A DNA stretch of 15,539 nt from Silvimonas sp. JCM 19000 (lineage in GTDB: Bacteria; Pseudomonadota; Gammaproteobacteria; Burkholderiales; Chitinibacteraceae). The position numbers and the translations under genes were made by a program. Below the pieces are notes generated by a model. The model ran no database searches. It was not told where the DNA came from and worked only from the letters and a program-made list of their open reading frames with translations. Location: the NCBI GenBank assembly GCA_001313065.1, contig BBFD01000066.1:1-15539 (forward strand), written 5' to 3'. How positions within the stretch are numbered: position 1 is the first letter of the stretch; the number at the start of each line of letters is the position of its first letter. Of the stretch, positions 1-13,344 are shown piece after piece.

Positions 1-12
1 TTTGTAGAAGGC

Positions 13-42
13 TTCACAAAGAAGGAAAGGTCGGATTATAAT
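13..42 (+). promoter_or_regulatory. Sigma70-type promoter for tRNA-Trp and probably secE-nusG
   Basis: A -35 box TTCACA (13-18, one mismatch to TTGACA) and a perfect -10 box TATAAT (37-42) are separated by 18 bp. Transcription should start near 49-50, about 10 bases before the tRNA. The stretch after the -10 box (TCCGCCC, 43-49) is GC-rich, a discriminator type typical of stable-RNA promoters under stringent control; that link is family knowledge, not something shown here. The -10 box lies in the loop of an inverted repeat (24-54). Confidence 0.72.
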
Positions 43-54
43 TCCGCCCTTTCC
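24..54. repeat. Inverted repeat around the -10 box
   Basis: GGAAAGG (24-30) pairs with CCTTTCC (48-54) and CGGA (32-35) pairs with TCCG (43-46). Only T31/C47 fails to match, and the loop TTATAAT (36-42) contains the -10 hexamer. It could be the terminator of a gene upstream of the window, although only a short T stretch (50-52) lies in the distal arm, or an operator-like dyad. The sequence cannot separate these. Confidence 0.6.
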
Positions 55-58
55 CCGT

Positions 59-134
59 AGGCGAGTAGCTCAATTGGTAGAGCACCGGTCTCCAAAACCG
101 GGGGTTGGGGGTTCGAAACCCTCCTCGCCTGCCA
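59..134 (+). tRNA. trpT: tRNA-Trp (anticodon CCA)
   Basis: A complete 76-nt cloverleaf can be folded by eye. The acceptor stem is AGGCGAG (59-65) with CTCGCCT (124-130). The D stem is GCTC with GAGC, the anticodon arm is CCGGT-CTCCAAA-ACCGG with anticodon CCA at 92-94, the variable loop is GGGTT, and the T arm is GGGGG-TTCGAAA-CCCTC. Discriminator G131 is followed by an encoded CCA (132-134). The T loop ends in A (118) where a pyrimidine is usual at position 60. A tRNA-Trp gene directly before secE-nusG fits the betaproteobacterial order. It delivers tryptophan to UGG codons. Confidence 0.97.
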
Positions 135-149
135 CGAATCAGATTCGCG

Positions 150-183
150 GCCGTTTCCACAGGGAAGCGGCTTTATTTTATTT
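150..183 (+). terminator. Rho-independent terminator-like hairpin after tRNA-Trp
   Basis: GCCGTTTCC (150-158) and GGAAGCGGC (163-171) form a 9-bp stem with one G-U pair and the loop ACAG (159-162). It is followed by TTTATTTTATTT (172-183). I see no other good promoter before secE at 205, so the hairpin probably ends most transcripts after the tRNA while some read through into secE-nusG. It could also mark the 3' processing end of the tRNA precursor. Confidence 0.72.
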
Positions 184-204
184 GCGGTCTCCGAAAACAG
201 GCTC

Positions 205-556
205 ATGGAAAGCGTCGACAAATTCAAGATGACGGCTGCCGTTGTACTGGTGGCTTTGGGCGTGGCCGGGTTCTATCTCGTGCCGGCCGATCAGGGTGCA
301 CTCCGCGTATTGTTTGTTATTGCGGGGCTTTTGCTTGCTGCGACCACCATCTGGTTCTCGCAGCCTGGTCGGAATTTCGTGGATTATGCGCGCGATTCTG
401 TCAAGGAAGCGCAGAAGGTTGTGTGGCCGAGTAAAAAAAGAAACCTGGCAAATGACGGGCATTGTGTTCCTGTTTGTCGGGGTGCTTGCGCTTTTCATGT
501 GGGCGGTCGATTCAGGTCTGACGTGGTTGTTCTACGGTGTGATCCTGGGCCGTTAA
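205..556 (+). CDS. secE: Preprotein translocase subunit SecE (one-base frameshift)
   Basis: SecE is the small integral-membrane subunit that clamps SecY in the SecYEG channel of the inner membrane. The repaired product is 116 aa, close to E. coli SecE (127 aa). Three hydrophobic segments are visible: about residues 9-26, 33-51 and 84-110. Before the third is the conserved cytosolic amphipathic helix ending ...VKEAQKVVWPSKKET. The frame breaks at an A7 run (433-439): removing one A restores AGT AAA AAA GAA ACC and the reading continues to TAA 554-556. Uncorrected, the protein loses its essential last membrane helix, so an error in the read is far more likely than a real mutation. The ATG at 205 has only a weak Shine-Dalgarno but gives the expected N-terminus MESVDKFK. 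nusG follows after 28 bases, as is usual. Confidence 0.95.
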
Positions 557-584
557 TAAAAAAAATCGCTGGCGGGGTGTTTGA

Positions 585-1119
585 ATGGCTATGCGTTGGT
601 ACGTGGTGCACGCTTATTCCGGTTTCGAGAAGAGCGTGCAAAAGGCGCTGAAAGAACGCATCGAGCGTTCCGAAGTTGCACATATGTTCGGCCAGATTCT
701 GGTGCCGGTAGAAGAAGTGATGGAAGTGAAGGGTGGTCGTAAAGCCCTGACCGAACGCAAATTCTTCCCGGGCTATGTGCTGGTTGAAATGGAAATGACG
801 GACGAGACCTGGCATATGGTCAAGTCGACGCCGAAGGTCACTGGCTTTGTCGGTGGCTCGGGCAACCGTCCGGCGCCGATTTCGCAGCGCGAAGTCGACG
901 CGATCCTGCATCAGATGCAGGAAGGTGTAGAGAAGCCGAAGCCGAAGGTGTTGTTCGAAGTGGGCGAAGTGTTGCGCGTGACCGATGGTCCGTTTGCAGA
1001 CTTCAATGCCACTGTTGAAGACATTGACTACGACAAGAGCCGCCTCAAGGTTTCGGTTCTGATCTTCGGTCGCGCTACGCCGGTTGATGTGGATTTTTTC
1101 GCAGGTCGAGAAGGTCTAA
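585..1119 (+). CDS. nusG: Transcription termination/antitermination factor NusG (frameshift near the end)
   Basis: NusG binds the clamp of RNA polymerase, suppresses pausing, stimulates Rho and links polymerase to ribosomal protein S10. The N-terminal NGN domain (about residues 1-120) begins [19 protein letters not shown] and contains [12 protein letters not shown]. The C-terminal KOW domain (about 125-177) includes [14 protein letters not shown] and the family signature [11 protein letters not shown]. Repaired length is 177 aa, typical for the family. A T6 run (1094-1099) has one T too many: with five, the reading is GAT TTT TCG CAG GTC GAG AAG GTC TAA, giving the normal ending DFSQVEKV and stop at 1117-1119. 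Uncorrected, the frame runs past the stop and into rplK. Start ATG 585 follows a G-rich ribosome site (GGCGGGG, 571-577). Confidence 0.97.
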
Positions 1120-1143
1120 AGCCGTCTCGGTTTGCGGTAGTGG

Positions 1144-1204
1144 CGCCCTCGGGCGTATTCGGGAAGCGGGGTAACCCGCGCTATACCCATTCTGGAGAAA
1201 TATC
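1144..1204 (+). promoter_or_regulatory. Leader of rplK with GTAA-capped hairpin; possible L1 control region
   Basis: The nusG-rplK spacer has a small hairpin (CGCC 1144-1147 with GGCG 1152-1155). A better 5-bp hairpin follows: GCGGG (1166-1170), GTAA loop, CCCGC (1175-1179). Then comes the ribosome site GGAGA (1194-1198). In E. coli, L1 represses L11-L1 translation by binding mRNA near the rplK start; this position fits, but I cannot show that the fold matches the L1 target. I see no good -35/-10 pair, so rplK is probably read from the promoter before the tRNA. Confidence 0.35.
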
Positions 1205-1636
1205 GTGGCAAAGAAAGTTGTCGGCTATATCAAGCTGCAAGTGCCCGCAGGTAAGGCTAATCCGTCGCCTCCTATCGGTCCGGCACTGGGCCAACGCGGT
1301 CTGAACATCATGGAATTCTGCAAGGCGTTCAACGCCCAGACCCAAGGCATTGAGCCGGGTCTGCCGATTCCGGTTGTGATCACTGCGTTTGCAGACAAGT
1401 CCTTCACCTTCGTGATGAAGAGCCCGCCCGCTACCATTCTGCTGAAGAAGGCTGCTGGCATCACCAAGGGTTCGCCGAAGCCCCATACCGACAAGGTAGG
1501 CAAGGTGACGCGCGCTCAGCTCGAAGAAATCGTGAAGACCAAACAAGCAGATCTGACCGCTGCCGACATGGACGCCGCTGTGCGTATCCTGGCTGGCTCG
1601 GCTCGTTCGATGGGTCTTGAAGTGGAGGGCCTGTAA
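1205..1636 (+). CDS. rplK: 50S ribosomal protein L11
   Basis: L11 binds the GTPase-associated region of 23S rRNA at the base of the L7/L12 stalk, contacts elongation factors, and is needed for stringent activation of RelA. The 143-aa product is full length and intact. The N-terminal half has the proline-rich loop [19 protein letters not shown], which in the family contacts factors and thiostrepton. The C-terminal RNA-binding half has [14 protein letters not shown] and ends [12 protein letters not shown]. The start is GTG at 1205, chosen because GGAGA lies six bases upstream and the protein begins [13 protein letters not shown] as in relatives. rplA starts one base after the stop, so the two are probably translationally coupled. 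This is one of only three complete genes here with no sign of an indel. Confidence 0.98.
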   Translation: MAKKVVGYIKLQVPAGKANPSPPIGPALGQRGLNIMEFCKAFNAQTQGIEPGLPIPVVITAFADKSFTFVMKSPPATILLKKAAGITKGSPKPHTDKVGKVTRAQLEEIVKTKQADLTAADMDAAVRILAGSARSMGLEVEGL

Positions 1637-1637
1637 C

Positions 1638-2333
1638 ATGGCTAAGATTTCCAAGCGTCTGGCCGCCCTCAAGGCCGCTGTAGATCGTAACAAGCTGTAC
1701 GCTGTTGATGAGGCCCTGAGCCTGGTCAAGGGTGCTGCTACCGCCAAGTTCAACGAATCGATCGACGTTGCTGTCAATCTCGGTATCGATGCACGTAAAT
1801 CCGACCAGGTTGTTCGTGGTTCGGTGGTGTTGCCGAAGGGTACGGGCAAGTCGGTTCGCGTTGCTGTATTCACCCAGGGTGCCAACGCAGAAGCCGCTAA
1901 GGCTGCTGGCGCCGAGATCGTCGGTTTCGAAGATCTGGCTGAATCCATCAAGGCCGGTAACCTGGACTTCGACGTGGTTATTGCTTCCCCGGATGCAATG
2001 CGCGTTGTGGGTCAACTGGGCCAGATCCTGGGCCCGCGTGGCTGATGCCTAACCCGAAGGTTGGCACTGTGACCCCGAACGTTGCTGAGGCCGTCAAGAA
2101 CGCCAAGGCCGGTCAGGTTCAGTACCGTACCGACAAGGCCGGTATCGTGCACGCCACCATCGGCCGCGCTTCGTTTGAAGCCGCTGATCTGCGCGCCAAC
2201 CTGACCGCTCTGGTTGATGCACTGCAAAAAAGCCAAGCCGGCTACTTCCAAGGGTGTTTACCTGAAGAAAGTGGCTGTTTCCAGCACCATGGGCGTGGGC
2301 GTTCGCGTCGACACCGCTACGCTGGCTGGCTAA
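1638..2333 (+). CDS. rplA: 50S ribosomal protein L1 (two compensating one-base indels)
   Basis: L1 forms the mobile L1 stalk next to the ribosomal E site and also represses its own operon by binding the mRNA. The repaired protein is 231 aa (E. coli 234). It begins [17 protein letters not shown], has [18 protein letters not shown] in the middle and ends [18 protein letters not shown] base is missing near 2042, where CGT GGC CTG ATG CCT AAC is read as CGTGGCTGATG. This puts a stop inside the conserved LGPRGLMPNPK motif. One A is extra in the A6 run 2226-2231, where CAA AAA GCC AAG CCG is expected. The two cancel, so the true stop is TAA 2331-2333. The ribosome site GGAGGG (1624-1629) lies inside the end of rplK, with one base between the genes. 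Confidence 0.96.
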
Positions 2334-2345
2334 AAGAACTTTGGG

Positions 2346-2367
2346 CCTGGCCGGATTTCCGGCCGGG
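2346..2367 (+). other. Strong hairpin just after rplA
   Basis: CCTGGCCGG (2346-2354) and CCGGCCGGG (2359-2367) form a 9-bp stem with one G-U pair and loop ATTT, 12 bases after the rplA stop. No T tract follows (AATGTC), so it is not a classic terminator. It could protect the rplK-rplA message end, be a partial terminator, or be the first element of the L10 leader. Confidence 0.6.
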
Positions 2368-2373
2368 AATGTC

Positions 2374-2564
2374 AAAGACCGCAGGCGCGGCGCAAGCTGC
2401 TTAATCCGGAACTGGTTGTATCAGGTTCACCCTGCGCAGACGGTGGTCCCAATAAATCATGGTTACTCCATCCCCAGCCGGGGTGGTGCTCCTGATGGAC
2501 TGGTCGCCGTTTGAATGGAGGTGCATGTTCGCGTGCACCTGTTCAAAGCAAATGGAGGTAGACC
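2374..2564 (+). promoter_or_regulatory. L10 leader (autoregulatory mRNA site of rplJ-rplL)
   Basis: The rplA-rplJ gap is 231 bases, and most of it looks structured. GACC-GCAGG (2377-2385) pairs with CCTGC (2431-2435) and GGTC (2445-2448), leaving GCAGACGGT (2436-2444) as an asymmetric bulge. This arrangement resembles the kink-turn of known L10 leaders, which bind the L10-(L7/L12) complex and block rplJ translation. Downstream are CCCC-AGCC-GGGG (about 2473-2484) and a strong hairpin AGGTGCATG (2519-2527) TTCG CGTGCACCT (2532-2540). The latter ends 13 bases before the rplJ ribosome site GGAGG (2554-2558). Assignment rests on position and pairing by eye; a covariance-model scan would settle it. 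Confidence 0.75.
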
Positions 2565-3092
2565 TTGAGTCTCAATCTCGAAGACAAGAAGGCCGTCGTA
2601 GCCGAGATCGCGGCAGAAATTGCCAACGCTCAAACGCTCGTCGTTGCCGAGTATCGCGGGATCGAGGTTGCCAGCATGACTCGCCTGCGCAAGCAGGCTC
2701 GTGAGTCCGGCGTATACCTGCGCGTTCTGAAGAACACGCTGGCACGCCGCGCGGTTGAAGGCACCCCGTTTGCCGGTCTGGCTGACCACATGGTCGGCCC
2801 GCTGGTTTACGGTGTGTCCGCAGACCCGGTCGCTGCAGCCAAAGTGCTGAACGACTTCGCCAAGAAAGACGACAAGATCGTCGTCAAGGCCGGTTCTTAT
2901 GATGGTCAGGTGCTGGATGCAGCGGGCGTTGCTGCCCTGGCTTCGATCCCGAGCCGCGAAGAACTGCTGTCCAAGCTGCTGTACGTCATGAAGGCTCCGG
3001 TTGCAGGCTTTGCCCGCGCCCTGGCTGCTCTGGCAGAAAAGCAAGGCGGACCCGCTACGGAAGCTCCGGCTGCCGAAGCCGAAGCCGTTTAA
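2565..3092 (+). CDS. rplJ: 50S ribosomal protein L10
   Basis: L10 anchors L7/L12 dimers to the ribosome and, with them, forms the stalk that recruits translation factors; with L7/L12 it also represses its own mRNA. The product is 175 aa, intact and of normal length (E. coli 165). The N-terminal RNA-binding domain begins [15 protein letters not shown] and contains [20 protein letters not shown]. The C-terminal helix (about residues 140-165, [20 protein letters not shown]) is where L7/L12 dimers bind. The tail is rich in Ala, Pro and Glu. The start is TTG at 2565: GGAGG (2554-2558) is six bases upstream, there is no alternative ATG nearby in frame, and the N-terminus matches relatives. The rare start codon may help keep basal translation low under the leader's control. 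Confidence 0.97.
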   Translation: MSLNLEDKKAVVAEIAAEIANAQTLVVAEYRGIEVASMTRLRKQARESGVYLRVLKNTLARRAVEGTPFAGLADHMVGPLVYGVSADPVAAAKVLNDFAKKDDKIVVKAGSYDGQVLDAAGVAALASIPSREELLSKLLYVMKAPVAGFARALAALAEKQGGPATEAPAAEAEAV

Positions 3093-3134
3093 CCCGATTT
3101 CGATTCATACAAAGATTTTCAGGAGTAATACCAA

Positions 3135-3506
3135 ATGGCTCTGTCCAAAGAAGATATCCTCGACGCGGTTGCAGCCCTGACCGTTATGGAACTGAACGAC
3201 CTGGTTAAGGCGTTCGAAGAAAAGTTCGGCGTTTCCGCCGCTGCTGTTGCAGTTGCTGGCCCGGCTGGCGCCGCTGCTGCTGCTGTTGAAGAAAAGACCG
3301 AATTCGACGTTATCCTGACTGGCGCTGGCGCTCAGAAAGTTGGCGTGATCAAGGTTGTGCGTGAAGTGACCGGTCTGGGCCTGAAAGAAGCCAAGGATCT
3401 GGTTGACGGCGCACCGAAGCCGGTCAAGGAAGGCGTTTCCAAGGCTGACGCTGAAGCCATCCAGAAGAAACTGGTGGAAGCAGGCGCTACCGCTGAGGTG
3501 AAGTAA
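3135..3506 (+). CDS. rplL: 50S ribosomal protein L7/L12
   Basis: L7/L12 is the multicopy stalk protein that recruits and stimulates EF-Tu, EF-G and other GTPases. The 123-aa product is intact and of standard length. The N-terminal dimerisation domain (about residues 1-33, [20 protein letters not shown]) binds L10. A flexible Ala-rich hinge follows (about 34-52). The C-terminal factor-binding domain contains [20 protein letters not shown], then [21 protein letters not shown], and ends GATAEVK. AGGAG (3121-3125) lies nine bases before the ATG. The gene is 42 bases after rplJ. An attenuator-like hairpin after the stop would let stalk proteins be made in excess over RNA polymerase subunits, as known in E. 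coli. Confidence 0.98.
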   Translation: MALSKEDILDAVAALTVMELNDLVKAFEEKFGVSAAAVAVAGPAGAAAAAVEEKTEFDVILTGAGAQKVGVIKVVREVTGLGLKEAKDLVDGAPKPVKEGVSKADAEAIQKKLVEAGATAEVK

Positions 3507-3525
3507 TCGTCCCTTGGACGTTTAG

Positions 3526-3556
3526 AAAGGCAGGCGGAGGAATCCGCCTGCCTTTT
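3526..3556 (+). terminator. Attenuator-type terminator between rplL and rpoB
   Basis: GGCAGGCGGA (3529-3538) and TCCGCCTGCC (3543-3552) form a perfect 10-bp stem with loop GGAA. AAA (3526-3528) can extend it by pairing with TTT (3553-3555), and TTTTGCGTTT follows. In E. coli a leaky terminator here lets only part of the transcription reach rpoBC; position and form suggest the same role. The short T tract fits partial termination. Confidence 0.85.
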
Positions 3557-3587
3557 GCGTTTGTTCACATCGTGTCGCCGTTTGACA

Positions 3588-3603
3588 CTGGCCGCCGGGC
3601 CAG
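3588..3603 (+). other. Second hairpin in the rplL-rpoB spacer
   Basis: CTGGCC (3588-3593), loop GCCG, GGCCAG (3598-3603) form a perfect 6-bp stem directly after a consensus-looking TTGACA (3582-3587). A homopolymer pair of seven T and six C (about 3626-3638) and a short GC hairpin follow before the rpoB ribosome site GGAGAG (3688-3693). In E. coli this spacer carries an RNase III processing hairpin; whether this one is equivalent is not visible. Confidence 0.45.
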
Positions 3604-3702
3604 GCAGTTGATAAACCGGAAACCGTTTTTTTCCCCCCGCCAACCGCGGGCGGCGCTTTGCGGTTTGTCTTTTGCGCCCTACTCCATGGAGAGTTTGTGA
3701 GT

Positions 3703-7872
<4,170 letters not shown>

Positions 7873-7876
7873 CCAT

Positions 7877-12155
<4,279 letters not shown>

Positions 12156-12163
12156 AACAGGCA

Positions 12164-12189
12164 GGAGCCGGAATCCCGGGCTCCGAGCC
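12164..12189 (+). other. Mutually exclusive hairpins after rpoC
   Basis: GGAGCC (12164-12169) pairs with GGCTCC (12179-12184). Alternatively GGCTC (12179-12183) pairs with GAGCC (12185-12189) across a single C, too tight a loop without opening some pairs. No T tract follows, so this is at best a weak or Rho-assisted end for the rpoBC message. Confidence 0.4.
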
Positions 12190-12193
12190 GAAT

Positions 12194-12215
12194 GCGCTTG
12201 ACGTCAAGCGCTTGA
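12194..12215. repeat. Perfect 18-bp palindrome overlapping the rpsL promoter -35 box
   Basis: GCGCTTGAC (12194-12202) and GTCAAGCGC (12203-12211) form an uninterrupted 18-bp palindrome, and the unit GCGCTTGA recurs at 12208-12215. TCAAGCGCTTGA (12204-12215) is itself a second, overlapping palindrome. The first palindrome contains the -35 hexamer TTGACG (12198-12203). The form is that of a regulator binding site, but I recognise no known operator. Confidence 0.8.
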
Positions 12216-12227
12216 TTTTCTTAAAAT
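12198..12227 (+). promoter_or_regulatory. Promoter of the rpsL-rpsG-fusA-tuf operon
   Basis: TTGACG (12198-12203, one mismatch) and TAAAAT (12222-12227, one mismatch to TATAAT) are 18 bp apart, giving a start near 12234 and a leader of about 125 nt. It lies 43 bases after the rpoC stop, so the str genes can be transcribed apart from rpoBC. No other pair of boxes in this spacer fits as well. Confidence 0.65.
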
Positions 12228-12241
12228 CTACGACTTTTCTG

Positions 12242-12351
12242 GCGACGCTCAGCCTGCTGAACGTCGCTAGCTTCATTTGGTGGCCCGGTCCATGTGGCCT
12301 GGCGGCCAGAAAAAAAGGCCCCGTGAGGGGTGTGTAAACTCAAGGAAGTTT
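12242..12351 (+). promoter_or_regulatory. Structured leader of rpsL
   Basis: Several hairpins follow the predicted start. GCGACG-c-TCAG (12242-12252) pairs with CTGA-a-CGTCGC (12257-12267). TGGCC (12295-12299) pairs with GGCCA (12304-12308), then comes A7 (12310-12316), then CCCC (12319-12322) GTGA GGGG (12327-12330). AAACT (12336-12340) and AGTTT (12347-12351) flank the ribosome site AAGGA (12342-12346), which would sit in a small loop. These may tune rpsL expression; no known leader family is recognised. Confidence 0.4.
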
Positions 12352-12358
12352 TTTAACA

Positions 12359-12736
12359 ATGCCAACTATCAATCAGCTGGTCCGCAAGGGCCGCGAGAAG
12401 GAAGTGGTGAAGAGCAAGGTTCCCGCGCTCGAAGCCTGCCCTCAAAAGCGTGGCGTGTGCACTCGCGTGTACACCACAACGCCGAAAAAAAAGCCGAACT
12501 CCGCACTGCGTAAAGTGTGCAAGGTACGTCTCACCAACGGTTTCGAAGTCATTTCGTACATCGGCGGTGAAGGCCACAACCTGCAAGAGCACAGCGTTGT
12601 GCTGATCCGCGGCGGTCGTGTCAAGGATTTGCCGGGTGTGCGTTACCACACCGTGCGCGGCTCCCTGGATACCGCAGGCGTTAAAGATCGTAAGCAAAGC
12701 CGTTCGAAGTACGGCGCCAAGCGCCCGAAGGCGTAA
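12359..12736 (+). CDS. rpsL: 30S ribosomal protein S12 (with an extra lysine)
   Basis: S12 sits at the decoding centre and controls accuracy and streptomycin response. The product is 125 aa. It begins [14 protein letters not shown], has [20 protein letters not shown], and ends [12 protein letters not shown]. The Lys in [11 protein letters not shown] (E. coli position 88 region) is wild type. The one oddity is [14 protein letters not shown], where the family almost always has [10 protein letters not shown]. The extra codon lies in an A8 run (12485-12492), where five A are expected. It keeps the frame but inserts a residue in the loop where streptomycin-resistance mutations occur. Other A runs in this window are also too long, so this is probably the same error. 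ATG 12359 is preceded by AAGGAA (12342-12347). Confidence 0.97.
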   Translation: MPTINQLVRKGREKEVVKSKVPALEACPQKRGVCTRVYTTTPKKKPNSALRKVCKVRLTNGFEVISYIGGEGHNLQEHSVVLIRGGRVKDLPGVRYHTVRGSLDTAGVKDRKQSRSKYGAKRPKA

Positions 12737-12740
12737 TGGC

Positions 12741-12820
12741 TGTGTGGTCGGCGGCACACATCAAAGCCGTCGAGTAAGTGGCCGTCTTATGGATGGCCGT
12801 GGGGATCAGCAATTGTCCCC
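12741..12820 (+). promoter_or_regulatory. rpsL-rpsG spacer hairpins; possible S7 control site
   Basis: The 114-base spacer holds TGTGTG (12741-12746) pairing with CACACA (12755-12760), and GGGGA (12801-12805) pairing with TCCCC (12816-12820). In E. coli the S12-S7 spacer is the target by which S7 represses its own translation. The position fits, but I cannot show the S7-binding fold. The rpsG ribosome site AAGGAA is at 12837-12842. Confidence 0.35.
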
Positions 12821-12850
12821 GACTGAATGTCACATCAAGGAAGCAATATC

Positions 12851-13320
12851 ATGCCAAGACGCAGAGAAGTTCCCAAACGCGACGTTCTGCCGGATCCTAA
12901 ATTCGGCAGCCAGGAACTGAGCAAATTCATGAACGTCGTCATGATTGACGGCAAGAAGTCCGTGGCCGAAGGCATCATTTACGGTGCACTGGCCAGATCG
13001 AGAAGAAGACCGGCAAGAACGCGCTGGAAGTATTCTCGACTGCAATCAATAACGCGAAACCGATCGTCGAGGTTAAGAGCCGTCGCGTCGGTGGTGCCAA
13101 CTATCAGGTACCTGTCGAAGTCCGTCCCAGCCGTCGTTTGGCATTGGCGATGCGTTGGGTGCGCGACGCGGCTCGCAAGCGTGGCGAAAAGTCCATGGAT
13201 CTGCGTCTGGCTGGTGAGCTGCTTGATGCCGCGGAAGGTCGTGGCGGCGCGATGAAGAAGCGCGACGAAGTTCACCGCATGGCAGAAGCGAACAAGGCGT
13301 TCGCGCACTACCGCTTCTAA
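12851..13320 (+). CDS. rpsG: 30S ribosomal protein S7 (one-base deletion)
   Basis: S7 starts assembly of the 30S head by binding the 3' domain of 16S rRNA, and lines the E site. The repaired protein is 156 aa, the usual length. It begins [20 protein letters not shown], has [21 protein letters not shown], then [20 protein letters not shown] and [20 protein letters not shown], and ends [10 protein letters not shown]. One base is missing near 12993, where a codon pair such as CTG GCC CAG is read as CTGGCCAG. The true frame resumes at CAG ATC GAG AAG AAG (I prefer Ala or Gly for the damaged codon, but the base is unknown). The stop is TAA 13318-13320. ATG 12851 follows AAGGAA (12837-12842) by eight bases. 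fusA begins 24 bases later. Confidence 0.96.
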
Positions 13321-13344
13321 TGCACAACGCTTAAGGAAATCATC

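Noticed and set aside
36..227. Small - strand open frame over the tRNA-Trp gene
   Set aside because: It overlaps the promoter, the tRNA and the hairpin; no ribosome site or family likeness.
3582..3615. TTGACA at 3582-3587 as an rpoB promoter
   Set aside because: No -10 box lies at 16-18 bp; the nearest candidate (TTGATA, 3608-3613) would need a 20-bp spacer, and the interval is a hairpin.
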